A DNA stretch of 64,000 bases from Candidatus Saccharicenans subterraneus (GCA_003426165.1 QUAH01000010.1:62001-126000); one strand, 5' to 3'. Numbered from the stretch's first letter, positions 30,870 through 40,440 are shown. Made by a program: numbers and translations. The notes: generated from the sequence alone by a model not told the origin.

Positions 30870-30876
30870 GTATGGG

Positions 30877-31872
30877 TCAGGTCTTGGCCCGTTCTTTTTT
30901 CAGGACCTCTTCGATTTCAGCCACCAGCTCAGAAGAACCCAGGTACAGGGCCGTCCTCTGGTGGAGATGCTCCGGCTTGATTTCCAGGATGGACTGGCCG
31001 TTTTCGTCGACTGCCCGGCCGCCGGCCTCCCGACACATAAAACTGACCACGGCCGCCTCGTACATCAGCCGGAGCTTACCCTGGGGATAATTTTTTCCGG
31101 GGTCGGGGTGGTTGACTATGGCCGGGTATAGAAATAGTCCGCCGTTACTCAGGATGCGGTGAAAATCTCCGGCCAGGGCCCCGAGGTAACGGAACTGGTA
31201 TTTAGTTTCGTTCTGGTTTAGCCAGTCACGCACGGCCGGGGCAAAATACTCCCGGTGGGCCGAGTTAAACGACAGCTCCCAGCTCTTCCGGTCTGAGGGC
31301 AGTTGCATACGGGTTGGCTTGACGAAGTTCATCGTTTCATCGATGTGGAAGCGCCAGCAGCCGGCCTCCTTCAGGGCTATGGTAAAGGTCCCGGTGGGTA
31401 TGACGAACATCCCGGAGGCGATGAACTCCTGGCCGGCCCTGAGGTGGCCATCTTCCGGTCCTTCCAGGTTTCTCTTGGCTATGCCGAACAGAAAGCCAAC
31501 CGGCAGGTTATGGGGTATGTTGGACGAACCATCCATCGGGTCGTAGTAAACGAAGTAACGGCCGGCGGCGTTCATCGGAATTATTTCATCTTCTTCTTCG
31601 CTGACGGCGTAAATGACCCGGCCGGAGCGGGCCAGGTAGTGTTTAACCACCTCGTTGGCTATCTGGTCGAGTTTCATGACCTTTTCCCCCTGGATATTGA
31701 CCAGGCCACTCAATCCCAGATTGCCCTTCAGGGCACCGGTCAGGTAATAGTGCTGGATCCGCTTGGCCGCGTTGAGGATGCTGTTCATCAGGATCAGAAA
31801 GTGATAGGTCCGGCCGTGCCGCTCCTGGTGTTCCAGGAGGAAGTCCATGAAAGTTATCTCAAAGTTAAGCAT
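30877..31872 (-). CDS. fbp: Fructose-1,6-bisphosphatase, class I
   Basis: 331 aa. Hydrolyses fructose 1,6-bisphosphate to fructose 6-phosphate in gluconeogenesis. Metal and phosphate sites seen: VSEEEDEI (about residues 90-97), YYDPMDGSSNIPHNLPVG (DPxDGSSN), and the C-terminal GKLRLMYEAAVVSFMCREAGGRAVDENG with its active-site Glu. Normal family length. The ATG at 31872 gives LTFMDFLLEHQ-like N-terminal sequence. Monocistronic, convergent with the upstream unknown gene. Confidence 0.94.
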   Translation of the reverse strand: MLNFEITFMDFLLEHQERHGRTYHFLILMNSILNAAKRIQHYYLTGALKGNLGLSGLVNIQGEKVMKLDQIANEVVKHYLARSGRVIYAVSEEEDEIIPMNAAGRYFVYYDPMDGSSNIPHNLPVGFLFGIAKRNLEGPEDGHLRAGQEFIASGMFVIPTGTFTIALKEAGCWRFHIDETMNFVKPTRMQLPSDRKSWELSFNSAHREYFAPAVRDWLNQNETKYQFRYLGALAGDFHRILSNGGLFLYPAIVNHPDPGKNYPQGKLRLMYEAAVVSFMCREAGGRAVDENGQSILEIKPEHLHQRTALYLGSSELVAEIEEVLKKERAKT

Positions 31873-31995
31873 ACTCCACCTCTTGGCTTGCCTGATTGCT
31901 TTTAACTACCACAGCCCGCGAAAAAATTCAAACGGAATCGGTCTTCGGGTTATGGCCGGCCCGGGCGAACCTGAGAACCGGTCTGATTGTCAAGT

Positions 31996-32880
31996 TCAGC
32001 TGGAATGGATGGGTTTGAAGCCCTTACCCAGGACCTCATAGGTGTCATTGATGATGACAAAGGCCTGGGGGTCGGTCTTCTTAATAAAGGCTTTCAGCTC
32101 GGGCAGCTGTTTGCGGTGGATGACGGTGATGATGATTTCACCCTCGCGGTTTAGATACAGGGAACGGGACTTGAGGGCGCTGCCACTGCGGTCGAGCTGA
32201 TTGATTATAAAGCTGGCGATCTGGTCGGCCCGGGTGGAGGTGATGAACACCAGCTTGGAGAAGCTCCAGCCTTCCAGGACCAGGTCTATTACCTTGGAGG
32301 AGATGAAAAGAACAATGTAACCATAGAGCGGAGCTTCCAGGTTCCTGAAGACCAGTCCCGAGGCCGAGATGATAACGAAATCGGTCAGCATGATGCTGAT
32401 GCCCACGGTCAGGCCGGTGTACTTGTTCAGGATCAGGCCGATGACGTCCGAGCCGCCGGTGGAGGCCTGTCCCCGGAAGACCAGGCCCAGTCCCAGCCCC
32501 AGCATCAAACCGCCGTAGATGGCGGCCAGCAGCGGATTTTCTGTCCCCCGGGGCAGTCTGATTATTTCATTGAAGAAGTCAATCAGCAGCGAAGAAACGG
32601 TCATGCCCAGTAAAGTGGTCAGGAGGTATTTTTTCCCGAGGAATTTATAACTCAGCAGAAAAACCGGGATGTTGAGGGCGATTATCAGCAGGCCAACGGG
32701 CAGCTTGAACAGGTAATTGAGTATGATCGAGATGCCGGAAACCCCACCCGGAACCAGGTGGTAGGGGATGAGGAAAAGCGCATAGCCGAGGCCCATGATA
32801 GCCGAACCAACCAGGACCAGGAGCAGGTTTCGGCTGATTTTTTTTAAAGATTCCCTTGGGTATAGAAATTTGGTGCTCAT
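31996..32880 (-). CDS. YitT family membrane protein (DUF161 + DUF2179)
   Basis: 294 aa when started at the ATG 32880 (preceded by GAGGG); a longer frame upstream adds 19 unlikely residues. Five to six membrane segments (about 15-195) contain the YitT signatures LVPGGVSGISIILNYL and FRGQASTGGSDVIGLILNKYT. A C-terminal cytoplasmic DUF2179 domain (about 205-290, REGEIIITVIHRKQLPELKAFIKKTDPQAFVII) follows. The function of the family is not established; a transport or regulatory role is assumed. Monocistronic. Confidence 0.88.
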   Translation of the reverse strand: MSTKFLYPRESLKKISRNLLLVLVGSAIMGLGYALFLIPYHLVPGGVSGISIILNYLFKLPVGLLIIALNIPVFLLSYKFLGKKYLLTTLLGMTVSSLLIDFFNEIIRLPRGTENPLLAAIYGGLMLGLGLGLVFRGQASTGGSDVIGLILNKYTGLTVGISIMLTDFVIISASGLVFRNLEAPLYGYIVLFISSKVIDLVLEGWSFSKLVFITSTRADQIASFIINQLDRSGSALKSRSLYLNREGEIIITVIHRKQLPELKAFIKKTDPQAFVIINDTYEVLGKGFKPIHSS

Positions 32881-32976
32881 CTTTGCCCTCGACCAGAATA
32901 TTTTTGATTTTCTAACATAAGCCGCCTGGCCTGTCAACCGGTCGGGGCTGGAGGGAGTTGATATTTTACGGCGGAG

Positions 32977-33004
32977 TTGATTTTTTTGCGGTCTATGATA
33001 AAAT
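32977..33004 (+). promoter_or_regulatory. Sigma70-like promoter for the MFS transporter
   Basis: TTGATT (32977-32982), 16-bp spacer, TAAAAT (32999-33004). It leaves a leader of about 160 nt that contains a perfect palindrome at 33104-33119. Confidence 0.5.
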
Positions 33005-33103
33005 TGTATCGGACTCTGTTGTGCTGGCTGGGCAGAGTCAAAGGATACCCTCCTTCAATCATCCCCTTATATGAGATTTTCCCCTAACCCCAACAGCCAG
33101 CAC

Positions 33104-33119
33104 CCTGTTTACAAACAGG
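33104..33119. repeat. Operator-like palindrome in the MFS leader
   Basis: CCTGTTT and AAACAGG are exact 7-bp reverse complements separated by AC. It lies in the untranslated leader about 50 bp before the MFS start. It could be a repressor site or a weak hairpin. Confidence 0.4.
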
Positions 33120-33172
33120 CTGAATTAAGCTATTTTTCTATTTCAATTTGTAGGGGCCGGCTGAAAAAATCG

Positions 33173-34384
33173 ATGGCCGAAAAATCCACTCTCGATCGAA
33201 AGAACCGACTCTGGAGCCGGGATTTCCTGCTCGGTCTGACCGCCTATTTTTTTCTCTTCCTTTCGGTCAGTCTTTTCTTCCTTTTGCCGCTATTCCTGAA
33301 ACAATTCCAGTTCAGCGGCAGCCAGGTCGGGTTGATCATGGGCATTCACAGCCTGACCGCCATCGCCATCCGGCCGTTTTTTGGCAGCCTGATTGATCGA
33401 CAGGGCGGGAAAAAAATATCGCTGCTGGGCATAGCGATCCTTATTTTAAGCGTTCCGCTCTTTCACCTGGTCAACGGGGGCGGGACCCTGCCGGTTCTGC
33501 TCAGGGCCCTGACCGGGATTGGCTGGGGAATAAGCATGACCGCGACCATAACCATGTGTACCGACCTGGCCCCGGTTCAGAGCATGGCCCGTTCCATCGG
33601 AATCGTCGGGGTGGCCGGGCTGATTGCCAATGCGGTCGGGCCTTCGCTGGGAGAAGAAATAATCAGGCGGGCCGGTTTTGCCGGTCTGTTCAACTCCAGC
33701 CTGGTTTTCCTTCTGCTATCATTTCTCCTGGTTAGCCTGACCCGGGAGCTGCCAAAAGAAGACCGGGAGCCCGGCCGGTCTTCACCCCTCTCTGGTATTC
33801 TGGGTTCGGCCTCGCTGGTCGTGCTGCTCATCATAGGTTCGATGCCGGTAGTTCACGGGTCGGTCAGGGGGGCCATGATTTATTTCATGCCTCTTCTGGT
33901 GAAAGCCCTGAGCCTGGGTCGGGTCGGACCCTTCTTTATCATTTTCTCGGCGGCGGCCATCATGTCCAGGTTCCGGCTGGGCGGTCTGGCCGATCGTTTT
34001 GGTCCGAAAAGGGTGGTCTTGATATCGGCGGTGATCATCGGGCTTAACCTCTTTCTGATCTGGCAGATAAAGTCGATGGCCGGGCTATGGCTGACCGGCT
34101 TTATTGGAGGCTTCGGGCAGGGATTGATCTTCCCCGCGCTCAGCACCTATTTAATATATTTTCTGGGAAGGGAGAACAAGGGCCTGGCCATAAGTCTTTA
34201 CAATTCCCTGTTCGATGTGGGCATGGGGCTGGGTTCCATCTTCTACGGCTGGATATCCGAGCTGGCCGGGCTTCAGCCAATGTACCTGGTGGCCGGAATC
34301 ATATTGCTTTCCTTCACGATTATTTTTAAGATAAAGGCGCCGGACATCAGACGGCCGGCCTGGATCCGAACCGAAGGAGGGTGA
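33173..34384 (+). CDS. Major facilitator superfamily transporter
   Basis: 403 aa from the ATG at 33173 (MAEKSTLDRKN); the longer upstream frame is polar and unlike an MFS N-terminus. Twelve hydrophobic segments. The MFS loop 2-3 motif appears as FFGSLIDRQGGKKISLLG, and its repeat in the second half as RLGGLADRFGPKRVVLIS. The substrate is unknown; it resembles YfcJ/YhhS-type drug and metabolite exporters. It overlaps the ribosome binding site of the nitroreductase gene, so the two form an operon. Confidence 0.85.
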   Translation: MAEKSTLDRKNRLWSRDFLLGLTAYFFLFLSVSLFFLLPLFLKQFQFSGSQVGLIMGIHSLTAIAIRPFFGSLIDRQGGKKISLLGIAILILSVPLFHLVNGGGTLPVLLRALTGIGWGISMTATITMCTDLAPVQSMARSIGIVGVAGLIANAVGPSLGEEIIRRAGFAGLFNSSLVFLLLSFLLVSLTRELPKEDREPGRSSPLSGILGSASLVVLLIIGSMPVVHGSVRGAMIYFMPLLVKALSLGRVGPFFIIFSAAAIMSRFRLGGLADRFGPKRVVLISAVIIGLNLFLIWQIKSMAGLWLTGFIGGFGQGLIFPALSTYLIYFLGRENKGLAISLYNSLFDVGMGLGSIFYGWISELAGLQPMYLVAGIILLSFTIIFKIKAPDIRRPAWIRTEGG

Positions 34385-34386
34385 AC

Positions 34387-34983
34387 ATGGAAGATTTCCT
34401 GGAGCTCATCAGAAAAAGAAGGACCATCCGTCAGTTTCGCGCCGAAGAGATACCGGCCAATGTTCTTCTGGAACTGGCCGACCTGGGCCGGCTGGCACCT
34501 TCGGCGGCCAACCTGCAGCCCCTGGAATTCATAATAGTCCAGGATCCGGAAGTTAGAAGGCAGGTCTTCCCCTGGCTGCGCTGGGCGGCCTACATCAACC
34601 CGGCCGGTAATCCCAAGCCGGGGCAGGAGCCGACAGCTTACATCGTGATAGTGGTCAATACCGGAATCAGGCAGAAGGGCTACGAATATGATGTCGGAGC
34701 CGCTGCCGAAAATATCATCCTGGGGGCTTTAACCCAGGGACTGGGCAGCTGCTGGTTGATTTCGGTGGACCGGGAGCGGTTGAAGAATATCCTGGAAATT
34801 CCGGAAGAATATAAAATCGATTCGGTCCTGGCCCTGGGCTATCCGGCCGAGAGCCCGGTGGTTGAAAGTTTTCAGGGCTCGGTAAAGTACTGGAAGGACG
34901 AAAACGAAACCCTGCATGTACCAAAAAGAGAGTTGACCGATGTTGTTCACCTGAATCGATTCGGCCGGAGAGTAAAAGGTTAA
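34387..34983 (+). CDS. Nitroreductase family FMN protein
   Basis: 198 aa from the ATG at 34387; GGAGG lies 6 nt before it, overlapping the MFS stop. Nitroreductase fold: LIRKRRTIRQFRAEEIP (FMN-phosphate contact), LGRLAPSAANLQPLEFIIV, then DVGAAAENIILGALTQGLGSCWL and LALGYPAE. These enzymes use FMN and NAD(P)H to reduce nitro groups, quinones or enones. Pairing with an efflux-type MFS gene hints at detoxification of a small molecule (inference). Confidence 0.87.
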   Translation: MEDFLELIRKRRTIRQFRAEEIPANVLLELADLGRLAPSAANLQPLEFIIVQDPEVRRQVFPWLRWAAYINPAGNPKPGQEPTAYIVIVVNTGIRQKGYEYDVGAAAENIILGALTQGLGSCWLISVDRERLKNILEIPEEYKIDSVLALGYPAESPVVESFQGSVKYWKDENETLHVPKRELTDVVHLNRFGRRVKG

Positions 34984-34991
34984 GAACTGAC

Positions 34992-36332
34992 TCATTTCCC
35001 GGCCACGGTCATTTCTCCCACCCTGATGGTCGGACCGCAGACCGGGCTTTCAAACTGAATATCGTTGCCCACCAGTTCGATGTTCTGGAGGATCTGGCCC
35101 AGGTTTCCGGCGATGGTCACCTCGGAAACAGGGTAGACTGCCTGGCCGTCCTCGATCCACAGCCCGCAGGCCCCGCGAGAGATATCCCCTGTTACCGAAT
35201 TAAGCCCGTGTCCGATGACCCTGGTCAGCAGGAAGCCCTTTCTGGTGGATCTGATGATTTCGTCGGGCGTTATTGTTCCCGGTTCCAGGTAGAAGTTGTT
35301 CGGAACCACGCCCCGGCCATTGCCATTGCCGGTGGCCGGCAGGTTCAATTTCCTGGCAGCGTAAGTGTTGCAGAGGTAGTTCCTGAGCACCCCATTTTCT
35401 ATGACCACCGTCCGCTGGGTGGGGACTCCTTCCGAGTCAAAGGGCCTGGAGCCAAGGCGGCCCGGCAGCAAACCATCATCAATGACGGTTATCAGGTCGT
35501 TTCCGATCTTTTCACCCAACCGCCCGGCCAGAAAGGTGGTCTGCTGATAAACGGCGGTACCGGAAACGCAGGAAAAGAGGAAAGCCAGCAGCCAGGAGGT
35601 CATGGTCGGCTCAAAAATTACCGGGACATTTTGAGTTTTCACTTTCTGCGGATTAAGCTGTCGCACGGTTCTTTCCACTGCCGTCCGGGCCACCTCTTCC
35701 GGCGTGGCCAGGTCCCGTAGATGCCTTTTTGAAGAGAACCAGTAATCTTCCACCAGGTGATCGCCCTGACCGGCCTGCAATCCCAGGCTGAGGCTGCAAT
35801 AGGTCTGAAGATATTCGCCGCTGAAGCCGCTGGAGTTGACCAGTATGGTTCTCAGCTCGTTGCTGACAAAGCTGGCTCCGAAGGAATTGGTTATTCTTCT
35901 ATCCTCGAGGGCTATTCTTTCGGTGGCCAGGGCCATTTTAATTTTTTCCTGTGGTCTAAGACCGGCCACTTCCGGGTCGTATAGCTTGAGAGAGTCCTCG
36001 GTGACCTTGAACCGGGCCGGAGCCGGCAGGCCGGCAAACTCGTCAGCATGGGTCAGGCTGGCTCTTGTCAGAGCCTTCCGGACCAGGGCCTGAAGCGTGG
36101 ACAGGTTCAGGTCGGAGGAACTGGCCGAGGCCACCTTCTTATCCTTGAATAACCGGAAGGCACAATAGCGGGAGTCGGCCTCAACCAGGTTTTCAATCCG
36201 GCCGAGTCTGACATCGACATTGAACTCGCGGCCGTCGTACAGGGTGACCTCCATTTCATCCGCTCCCAGCTTCCGTCCATACTGCACCAGCTTTTCGGCC
36301 AGTTTTCTGAGGTCGTGGCTGGCAGCTTTCAT
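34992..36332 (-). CDS. pmbA: TldE/PmbA subunit of the TldD-TldE protease
   Basis: 446 aa. Non-catalytic partner of TldD. No HExxxH is present. Family blocks seen: GADEMEVTLYDGREFNVDVR at the N-terminus, VIFEPTMTSWLLAFLFSCVSG, GKKGFLLT-like RKGFLLTRVIGHGLNSVTGDISRGACGLWIEDG, and the C-terminal IAGNLGQILQNIELVGNDI. It overlaps tldD by 4 bp (ATGA). TldDE is a cytosolic zinc protease that digests unfolded peptides and trims ribosomally made peptides such as microcin B17. No RiPP precursor is in view. Confidence 0.9.
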   Translation of the reverse strand: MKAASHDLRKLAEKLVQYGRKLGADEMEVTLYDGREFNVDVRLGRIENLVEADSRYCAFRLFKDKKVASASSSDLNLSTLQALVRKALTRASLTHADEFAGLPAPARFKVTEDSLKLYDPEVAGLRPQEKIKMALATERIALEDRRITNSFGASFVSNELRTILVNSSGFSGEYLQTYCSLSLGLQAGQGDHLVEDYWFSSKRHLRDLATPEEVARTAVERTVRQLNPQKVKTQNVPVIFEPTMTSWLLAFLFSCVSGTAVYQQTTFLAGRLGEKIGNDLITVIDDGLLPGRLGSRPFDSEGVPTQRTVVIENGVLRNYLCNTYAARKLNLPATGNGNGRGVVPNNFYLEPGTITPDEIIRSTRKGFLLTRVIGHGLNSVTGDISRGACGLWIEDGQAVYPVSEVTIAGNLGQILQNIELVGNDIQFESPVCGPTIRVGEMTVAGK

Positions 36333-37771
36333 CTGAGTCCCCCTACGGTCATTCTGGAAATTTTCATGGTCGGGCAGCCGTCGGCCACCGGCACGTCCTG
36401 ACCCTCCTTGGAACAGGTCCCGGTCTGCCAGCCAAACTCCAGGTCGCTGCCGACCATCTCGACTTTTTGCAGGATATCAAGGTTGGTTCCGATCAGGGTG
36501 GCCTGTCTCACCGGCCTTCCCAGGCGGCCGTCTTCTATAAGGTAGCCGAGTGTTACCGAAAAGGTGAACTGCCCGGAGTCCTCGACCTGACCGCCAGACA
36601 GGCGGCTGACATAAAAACCTTTTCTCACGCTGCGGATGATTTCTTCCGGGTCGTAATCGCCCCGGTCAATATAGGTATTGGCCATTCTCGGCAACGGCCA
36701 GCAGGAAAAATCCTCCCGTCGGCCATGCCCGGTTGGCTCCTTTTTCATCAGGCGGGCCGAGAGTAAATCCTGAAGGAATCCCCGGACCACGCCTTTTTCC
36801 ACCAGCAGGGTCTTATGGGGGCGACTGCCCTCGTCGTCGAAATTGTAAGAACCGCGGAAGCCCGGTCGGGTGGGGTCGTCATAGATGTTTAGCTGTTCGG
36901 AGCCGACCTTTTTCCCCAGCTTGTTCCAGAGGACCGAAGTTTTTTTGCGGATGAAATCGGCCTCCAGCAGGTGTCCCACCGCTTCATGGATGAGCACGCC
37001 GCTGTGGCCGGGTGACAGAACCACCGGCATCTCGCCGGCCGGCGGGTCAACGGCTTCGAGCAGCAGGCAGGCTTCTCTGGCCGCTTCCTGTCCGATGGTT
37101 TCCGGGGTCAACTCTCTTTTGAAGTATTCCAGGCCGACCCTTCCGCCCCCGCCGCAGAAGCCTGATTCCCGGCGGCCGTTTTTTTCGGCCAGGGCCATGA
37201 CCACCAGTTTGACCATCGGCCTTCTGTCTTCAACCAGCACTCCCTCTGAATTCAAGATCTTGATGTGCTGCAGAGATTCTCCATAGGCTACCTGGACCTT
37301 CCTGATGGACTGATTGTAATTCAGGGCGGAGCGGTAGGCCCTTTCCACCAGCTGGATTTTTTCCTGAAGCGGACGGGAACTGGCCACCAGCCTGGCCCGG
37401 GCGACATCTTTTTCCGTTCGCAGATTCCTGAGACGACGAAACGGAAACTTCTGACCCGCCCTGCCGCTGGCAATGGCCGAGGCGGTCAGGGCCACCGACC
37501 TGAGCTTTTCCTCTGATAGGTCATTGGTATAGGCATAGCCGGTTTTATCTTTGCGGATAACCCGGAGTCCCAGCCCCAGAATGACATTTTCTGAAGATTC
37601 CTTGATGATGTCCTCTTCCATTAGGATGGACAGAGAAGTCCGGTATTCCAGGAAAATATCGGCGAAATCCCCGCCCCGGGCCAGGGCCAGAGACAGAACC
37701 CTTTTCAGTTCTTCCGGCTGCAGATGAAAATAATTCGGTTCGGTCTTCACCGCCCTTTTTCTTTGAGTCAT
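36329..37771 (-). CDS. tldD: TldD zinc metalloprotease subunit
   Basis: 480 aa. Catalytic zinc motif H262-E-A-V-G-H267 (LIHEAVGHLLEADFI). Also the N-terminal block ARGGDFADIFLEYRTS and the conserved C-terminal GEDSGQ-like region (GQVEDSGQFTFSVTLGYLIEDG). It forms a heterodimer with PmbA, encoded immediately downstream with a 4-bp overlap. Normal family length. Confidence 0.93.
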   Translation of the reverse strand: MTQRKRAVKTEPNYFHLQPEELKRVLSLALARGGDFADIFLEYRTSLSILMEEDIIKESSENVILGLGLRVIRKDKTGYAYTNDLSEEKLRSVALTASAIASGRAGQKFPFRRLRNLRTEKDVARARLVASSRPLQEKIQLVERAYRSALNYNQSIRKVQVAYGESLQHIKILNSEGVLVEDRRPMVKLVVMALAEKNGRRESGFCGGGGRVGLEYFKRELTPETIGQEAAREACLLLEAVDPPAGEMPVVLSPGHSGVLIHEAVGHLLEADFIRKKTSVLWNKLGKKVGSEQLNIYDDPTRPGFRGSYNFDDEGSRPHKTLLVEKGVVRGFLQDLLSARLMKKEPTGHGRREDFSCWPLPRMANTYIDRGDYDPEEIIRSVRKGFYVSRLSGGQVEDSGQFTFSVTLGYLIEDGRLGRPVRQATLIGTNLDILQKVEMVGSDLEFGWQTGTCSKEGQDVPVADGCPTMKISRMTVGGLR

Positions 37772-37915
37772 AACTTAATCCTTTGCCCGGAGAAAATTAG
37801 GAAGAATTTTGCCACAAAACGGGTTCAGGGGCAAGATACCGGAACCAATAATTCCTGGCATCAGGGCCGGCTATAAGGTTGACGCTATTCTCCCAAACTC
37901 ATATAATCATTTTCA

Positions 37916-38758
37916 ATGGACTGGCAAAGAATTGACCACCTGATAGACCTGGCCCTTGACGAAGACCTGCCGGCCGGCGACATCACCACCGAAGCCATAA
38001 TTCCAGAAGAGGAACTGGCCAGGGCAGTGTTCCAGGCCAAGCAGGTCGGGGTGCTGGCCGGTATCGAGGTGGCGGCCAGAGTGTTTAACCGGCTGGACCC
38101 GGAGGTTGAGTTCATAAAAAGATTAGAAGATGGCCAGGAGTTCCAGCCCGGCCAGGTTCTGGCCGAGGTCAGCGGCCGGGCCGCCTCGCTGCTAAAAGGG
38201 GAGAGGACAGCTCTTAATTTTCTCCAGCGGTTATCCGGGGTGGCCAGCCTGACCAGGTTGTTTGTTGAGGCCACCAGGGGGACAAGGGCCAGGATCCTGG
38301 ATACCAGGAAAACCACCCCAGGCTGGCGGCAGCTGGAGAAATATGCGGTCAGGATGGGAGGCGGGACCAACCACCGGATGAGCCTGTCCGACATGATGTT
38401 GATCAAGGATAACCATCTGAGGCAGGCCGGGGGAATCGCTCCGGCCCTGAAGAAAGCCAGAGAATATCTCCGGGCCCGGTCTCTGTCGGAGGTAAAAATC
38501 GAAGTCGAGGCTACCAGCCTAGACGAAGTCCGGGAAGCGCTGGACAACGGAGCTGACTGGATAATGCTGGACAACATGACAGTGGAGGAAATCAGGGCGG
38601 CCGTGGAGCTGGTTTCAGGCCGGGTGCCGCTGGAAGCCTCGGGTCGGGTCAACCTTCAGAATGTCCGCGAACTGGCCCTGGCCGGCGTTGATTACATTTC
38701 GGTCGGGGCGCTGACCCATTCCTTTAAGTCGGCCGATATTTCTCTTGAATTCCTTTGA
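37916..38758 (+). CDS. nadC: Nicotinate-nucleotide pyrophosphorylase (carboxylating)
   Basis: 280 aa quinolinate phosphoribosyltransferase. It makes nicotinate mononucleotide from quinolinate and PRPP in de novo NAD synthesis. Seen: ALDEDLPAGDITTEAI at the N-terminus, RTALNFLQRLSGVASLT, ILDTRKTTPGWRQLEKYAVRMGGGTNHRMSLSDMMLIKDNH (active site), and ADWIMLDNM. Length normal. It is followed after 13 bp by nadB on the same strand. nadA is not adjacent in the window. Confidence 0.95.
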   Translation: MDWQRIDHLIDLALDEDLPAGDITTEAIIPEEELARAVFQAKQVGVLAGIEVAARVFNRLDPEVEFIKRLEDGQEFQPGQVLAEVSGRAASLLKGERTALNFLQRLSGVASLTRLFVEATRGTRARILDTRKTTPGWRQLEKYAVRMGGGTNHRMSLSDMMLIKDNHLRQAGGIAPALKKAREYLRARSLSEVKIEVEATSLDEVREALDNGADWIMLDNMTVEEIRAAVELVSGRVPLEASGRVNLQNVRELALAGVDYISVGALTHSFKSADISLEFL

Positions 38759-38771
38759 GAACACATAACCG

Positions 38772-40358
38772 ATGCTGATGAAGAAACACGAACAAGAAGA
38801 ATATTTTTCGGATCTGTTAATTATCGGTGGTGGTATAGCCGGGGCCACGGCGGCCCTGGAAGCCGCCGGCCTGGGGCTGGAAGTAAACCTGGTTATCAAG
38901 TCTTCCGGTCCCGAAGGCTCCAACACTTACTGGGCCCAGGGTGGCATAGTCTCCTTCGGAGATGATGACGACCCCGAATTGCTCAGGGCTGACATCCTTA
39001 AGGCTGGCGACCAGATCAATAATCCCGAAGCGGTCGAAGTGCTCATCAGCGAAGGCCAGCGGGCCATCGAGCGAATCCTGATTAATGAATTAAAGATACC
39101 GTTTGCCCGGTCTTCACCCGAGAAACTGGATTATGCCCTGGAGGGAGGCCATTCCCGGCGCCGGATTCTTCACGTGGAGGATGCGACCGGGCGGAGGATT
39201 TCCACCGCCCTCATGGACAGGCTCCGGCAGCTTCCCAATGTTCACCTCTTTTTTGACCATACGGCTGTTGACCTGCTGACCGTTCCGCATCATTCCACCA
39301 GCCCGCTCAGCTATTACCGGGAGCCCTGTTGTCTGGGAGCATATGTGCTTGACAACCGGAGCAGGAAGGTAAAAAAATTCCTGGCCCCCCATACCATCCT
39401 GGCCACCGGCGGTTGCGGGGCCGTGTACCAGTTTACCTCTAATCCAAGAACTACAATCGGGGCGGGCTACGCCATGGCCCTCCGGGCCGGAGCCAGAATA
39501 GTGAACATGGAGTACATCCAGTTCCATCCGACCTCCCTCTATCACCGCGAGGCCGACGGTTTTCTGATTTCGGAGTCGGTCAGGGGAGAAGGAGCCAGGC
39601 TCAAGACCAGGGACGGGCGGACCTTCATGGAGAAATACAGTCCGCAGAAGGAACTGGCCCCGCGCGATGAGGTGGCCAGGGCCATATACCAGGAAATGAT
39701 CAATACCAATTCCAGCTTCGTTCTGCTGGACCTGGCCAGCTATGCCAGGGTGGATATCAAGAAAAGGTTTCCCTATATTTATAAAACCTGCCTGCAGTAC
39801 GGTATAGACATTACCAGGGAGCCGATTCCGGTGGTTCCGGCCGCCCATTTCTGCTGCGGCGGGGTGCTGGTCGACACCTGGGGAAGAAGTTCCCTGAATG
39901 GCCTGTATGCCGTGGGTGAGGTGGCCTGCAGTGGAGTTCATGGGGCCAACCGGCTGGCTTCCACCTCGTTGCTGGAAGGCCTGGTCTGGGCTATCCGGGC
40001 AGTCAGGCATATTTCTGATCATTTCCAGCCGGGTTTCCCTTATGATCCATCACTCATTCGTCCCTGGTATTATCCTGAGAACGAGGAGGACATCGACCCG
40101 GCTCTGATTCATCAGGATTGGGCCACCATCCGGAGTACCATGTGGAATTATGCTGGCATCATCAGGACGGCCAAGAGGCTGGAGAGGGCCCGGGCTGACC
40201 TGGAATACCTCAAGCACCGGATTGATAAATTTTATAAGGAAGCTCCCATGGATCCGGAAATCGTCGACCTCCGGCACGGCATCCAGGTGGCCCTGATGAT
40301 TACCCAGGCCGCCCTGGCCAACACCGAGAGCCGCGGCTGCCATTTCCGCCAGGATTGA
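38772..40358 (+). CDS. nadB: L-aspartate oxidase
   Basis: 528 aa flavoprotein that oxidises L-aspartate to iminoaspartate, the first step of bacterial NAD synthesis. FAD site DLLIIGGGIAGATAALEAA (about 15-33), then SNTYWAQGGIV, the fumarate-reductase-family capping region (about 230-350), EYIQFHPTSLYH, and the active-site block PAAHFCCGGVLVDTWGRSSLNGLYAVGEVACSGVHGANRLAS. It ends with the usual helical domain. In operon with nadC. Confidence 0.94.
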   Translation: MLMKKHEQEEYFSDLLIIGGGIAGATAALEAAGLGLEVNLVIKSSGPEGSNTYWAQGGIVSFGDDDDPELLRADILKAGDQINNPEAVEVLISEGQRAIERILINELKIPFARSSPEKLDYALEGGHSRRRILHVEDATGRRISTALMDRLRQLPNVHLFFDHTAVDLLTVPHHSTSPLSYYREPCCLGAYVLDNRSRKVKKFLAPHTILATGGCGAVYQFTSNPRTTIGAGYAMALRAGARIVNMEYIQFHPTSLYHREADGFLISESVRGEGARLKTRDGRTFMEKYSPQKELAPRDEVARAIYQEMINTNSSFVLLDLASYARVDIKKRFPYIYKTCLQYGIDITREPIPVVPAAHFCCGGVLVDTWGRSSLNGLYAVGEVACSGVHGANRLASTSLLEGLVWAIRAVRHISDHFQPGFPYDPSLIRPWYYPENEEDIDPALIHQDWATIRSTMWNYAGIIRTAKRLERARADLEYLKHRIDKFYKEAPMDPEIVDLRHGIQVALMITQAALANTESRGCHFRQD

Positions 40359-40440
40359 AACCCCGAAAAATTGGCCACGGGCAGTGGCAGATTGGGTGGA
40401 GCTGTTCTATAATAGAAAAAATTGATTTGCCCGGTGGAGA

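Noticed and set aside
40430..40440. T-box leader for ileS
   Set aside because: Only about 80 bp separate nadB from ileS, with no specifier or T-box sequence.
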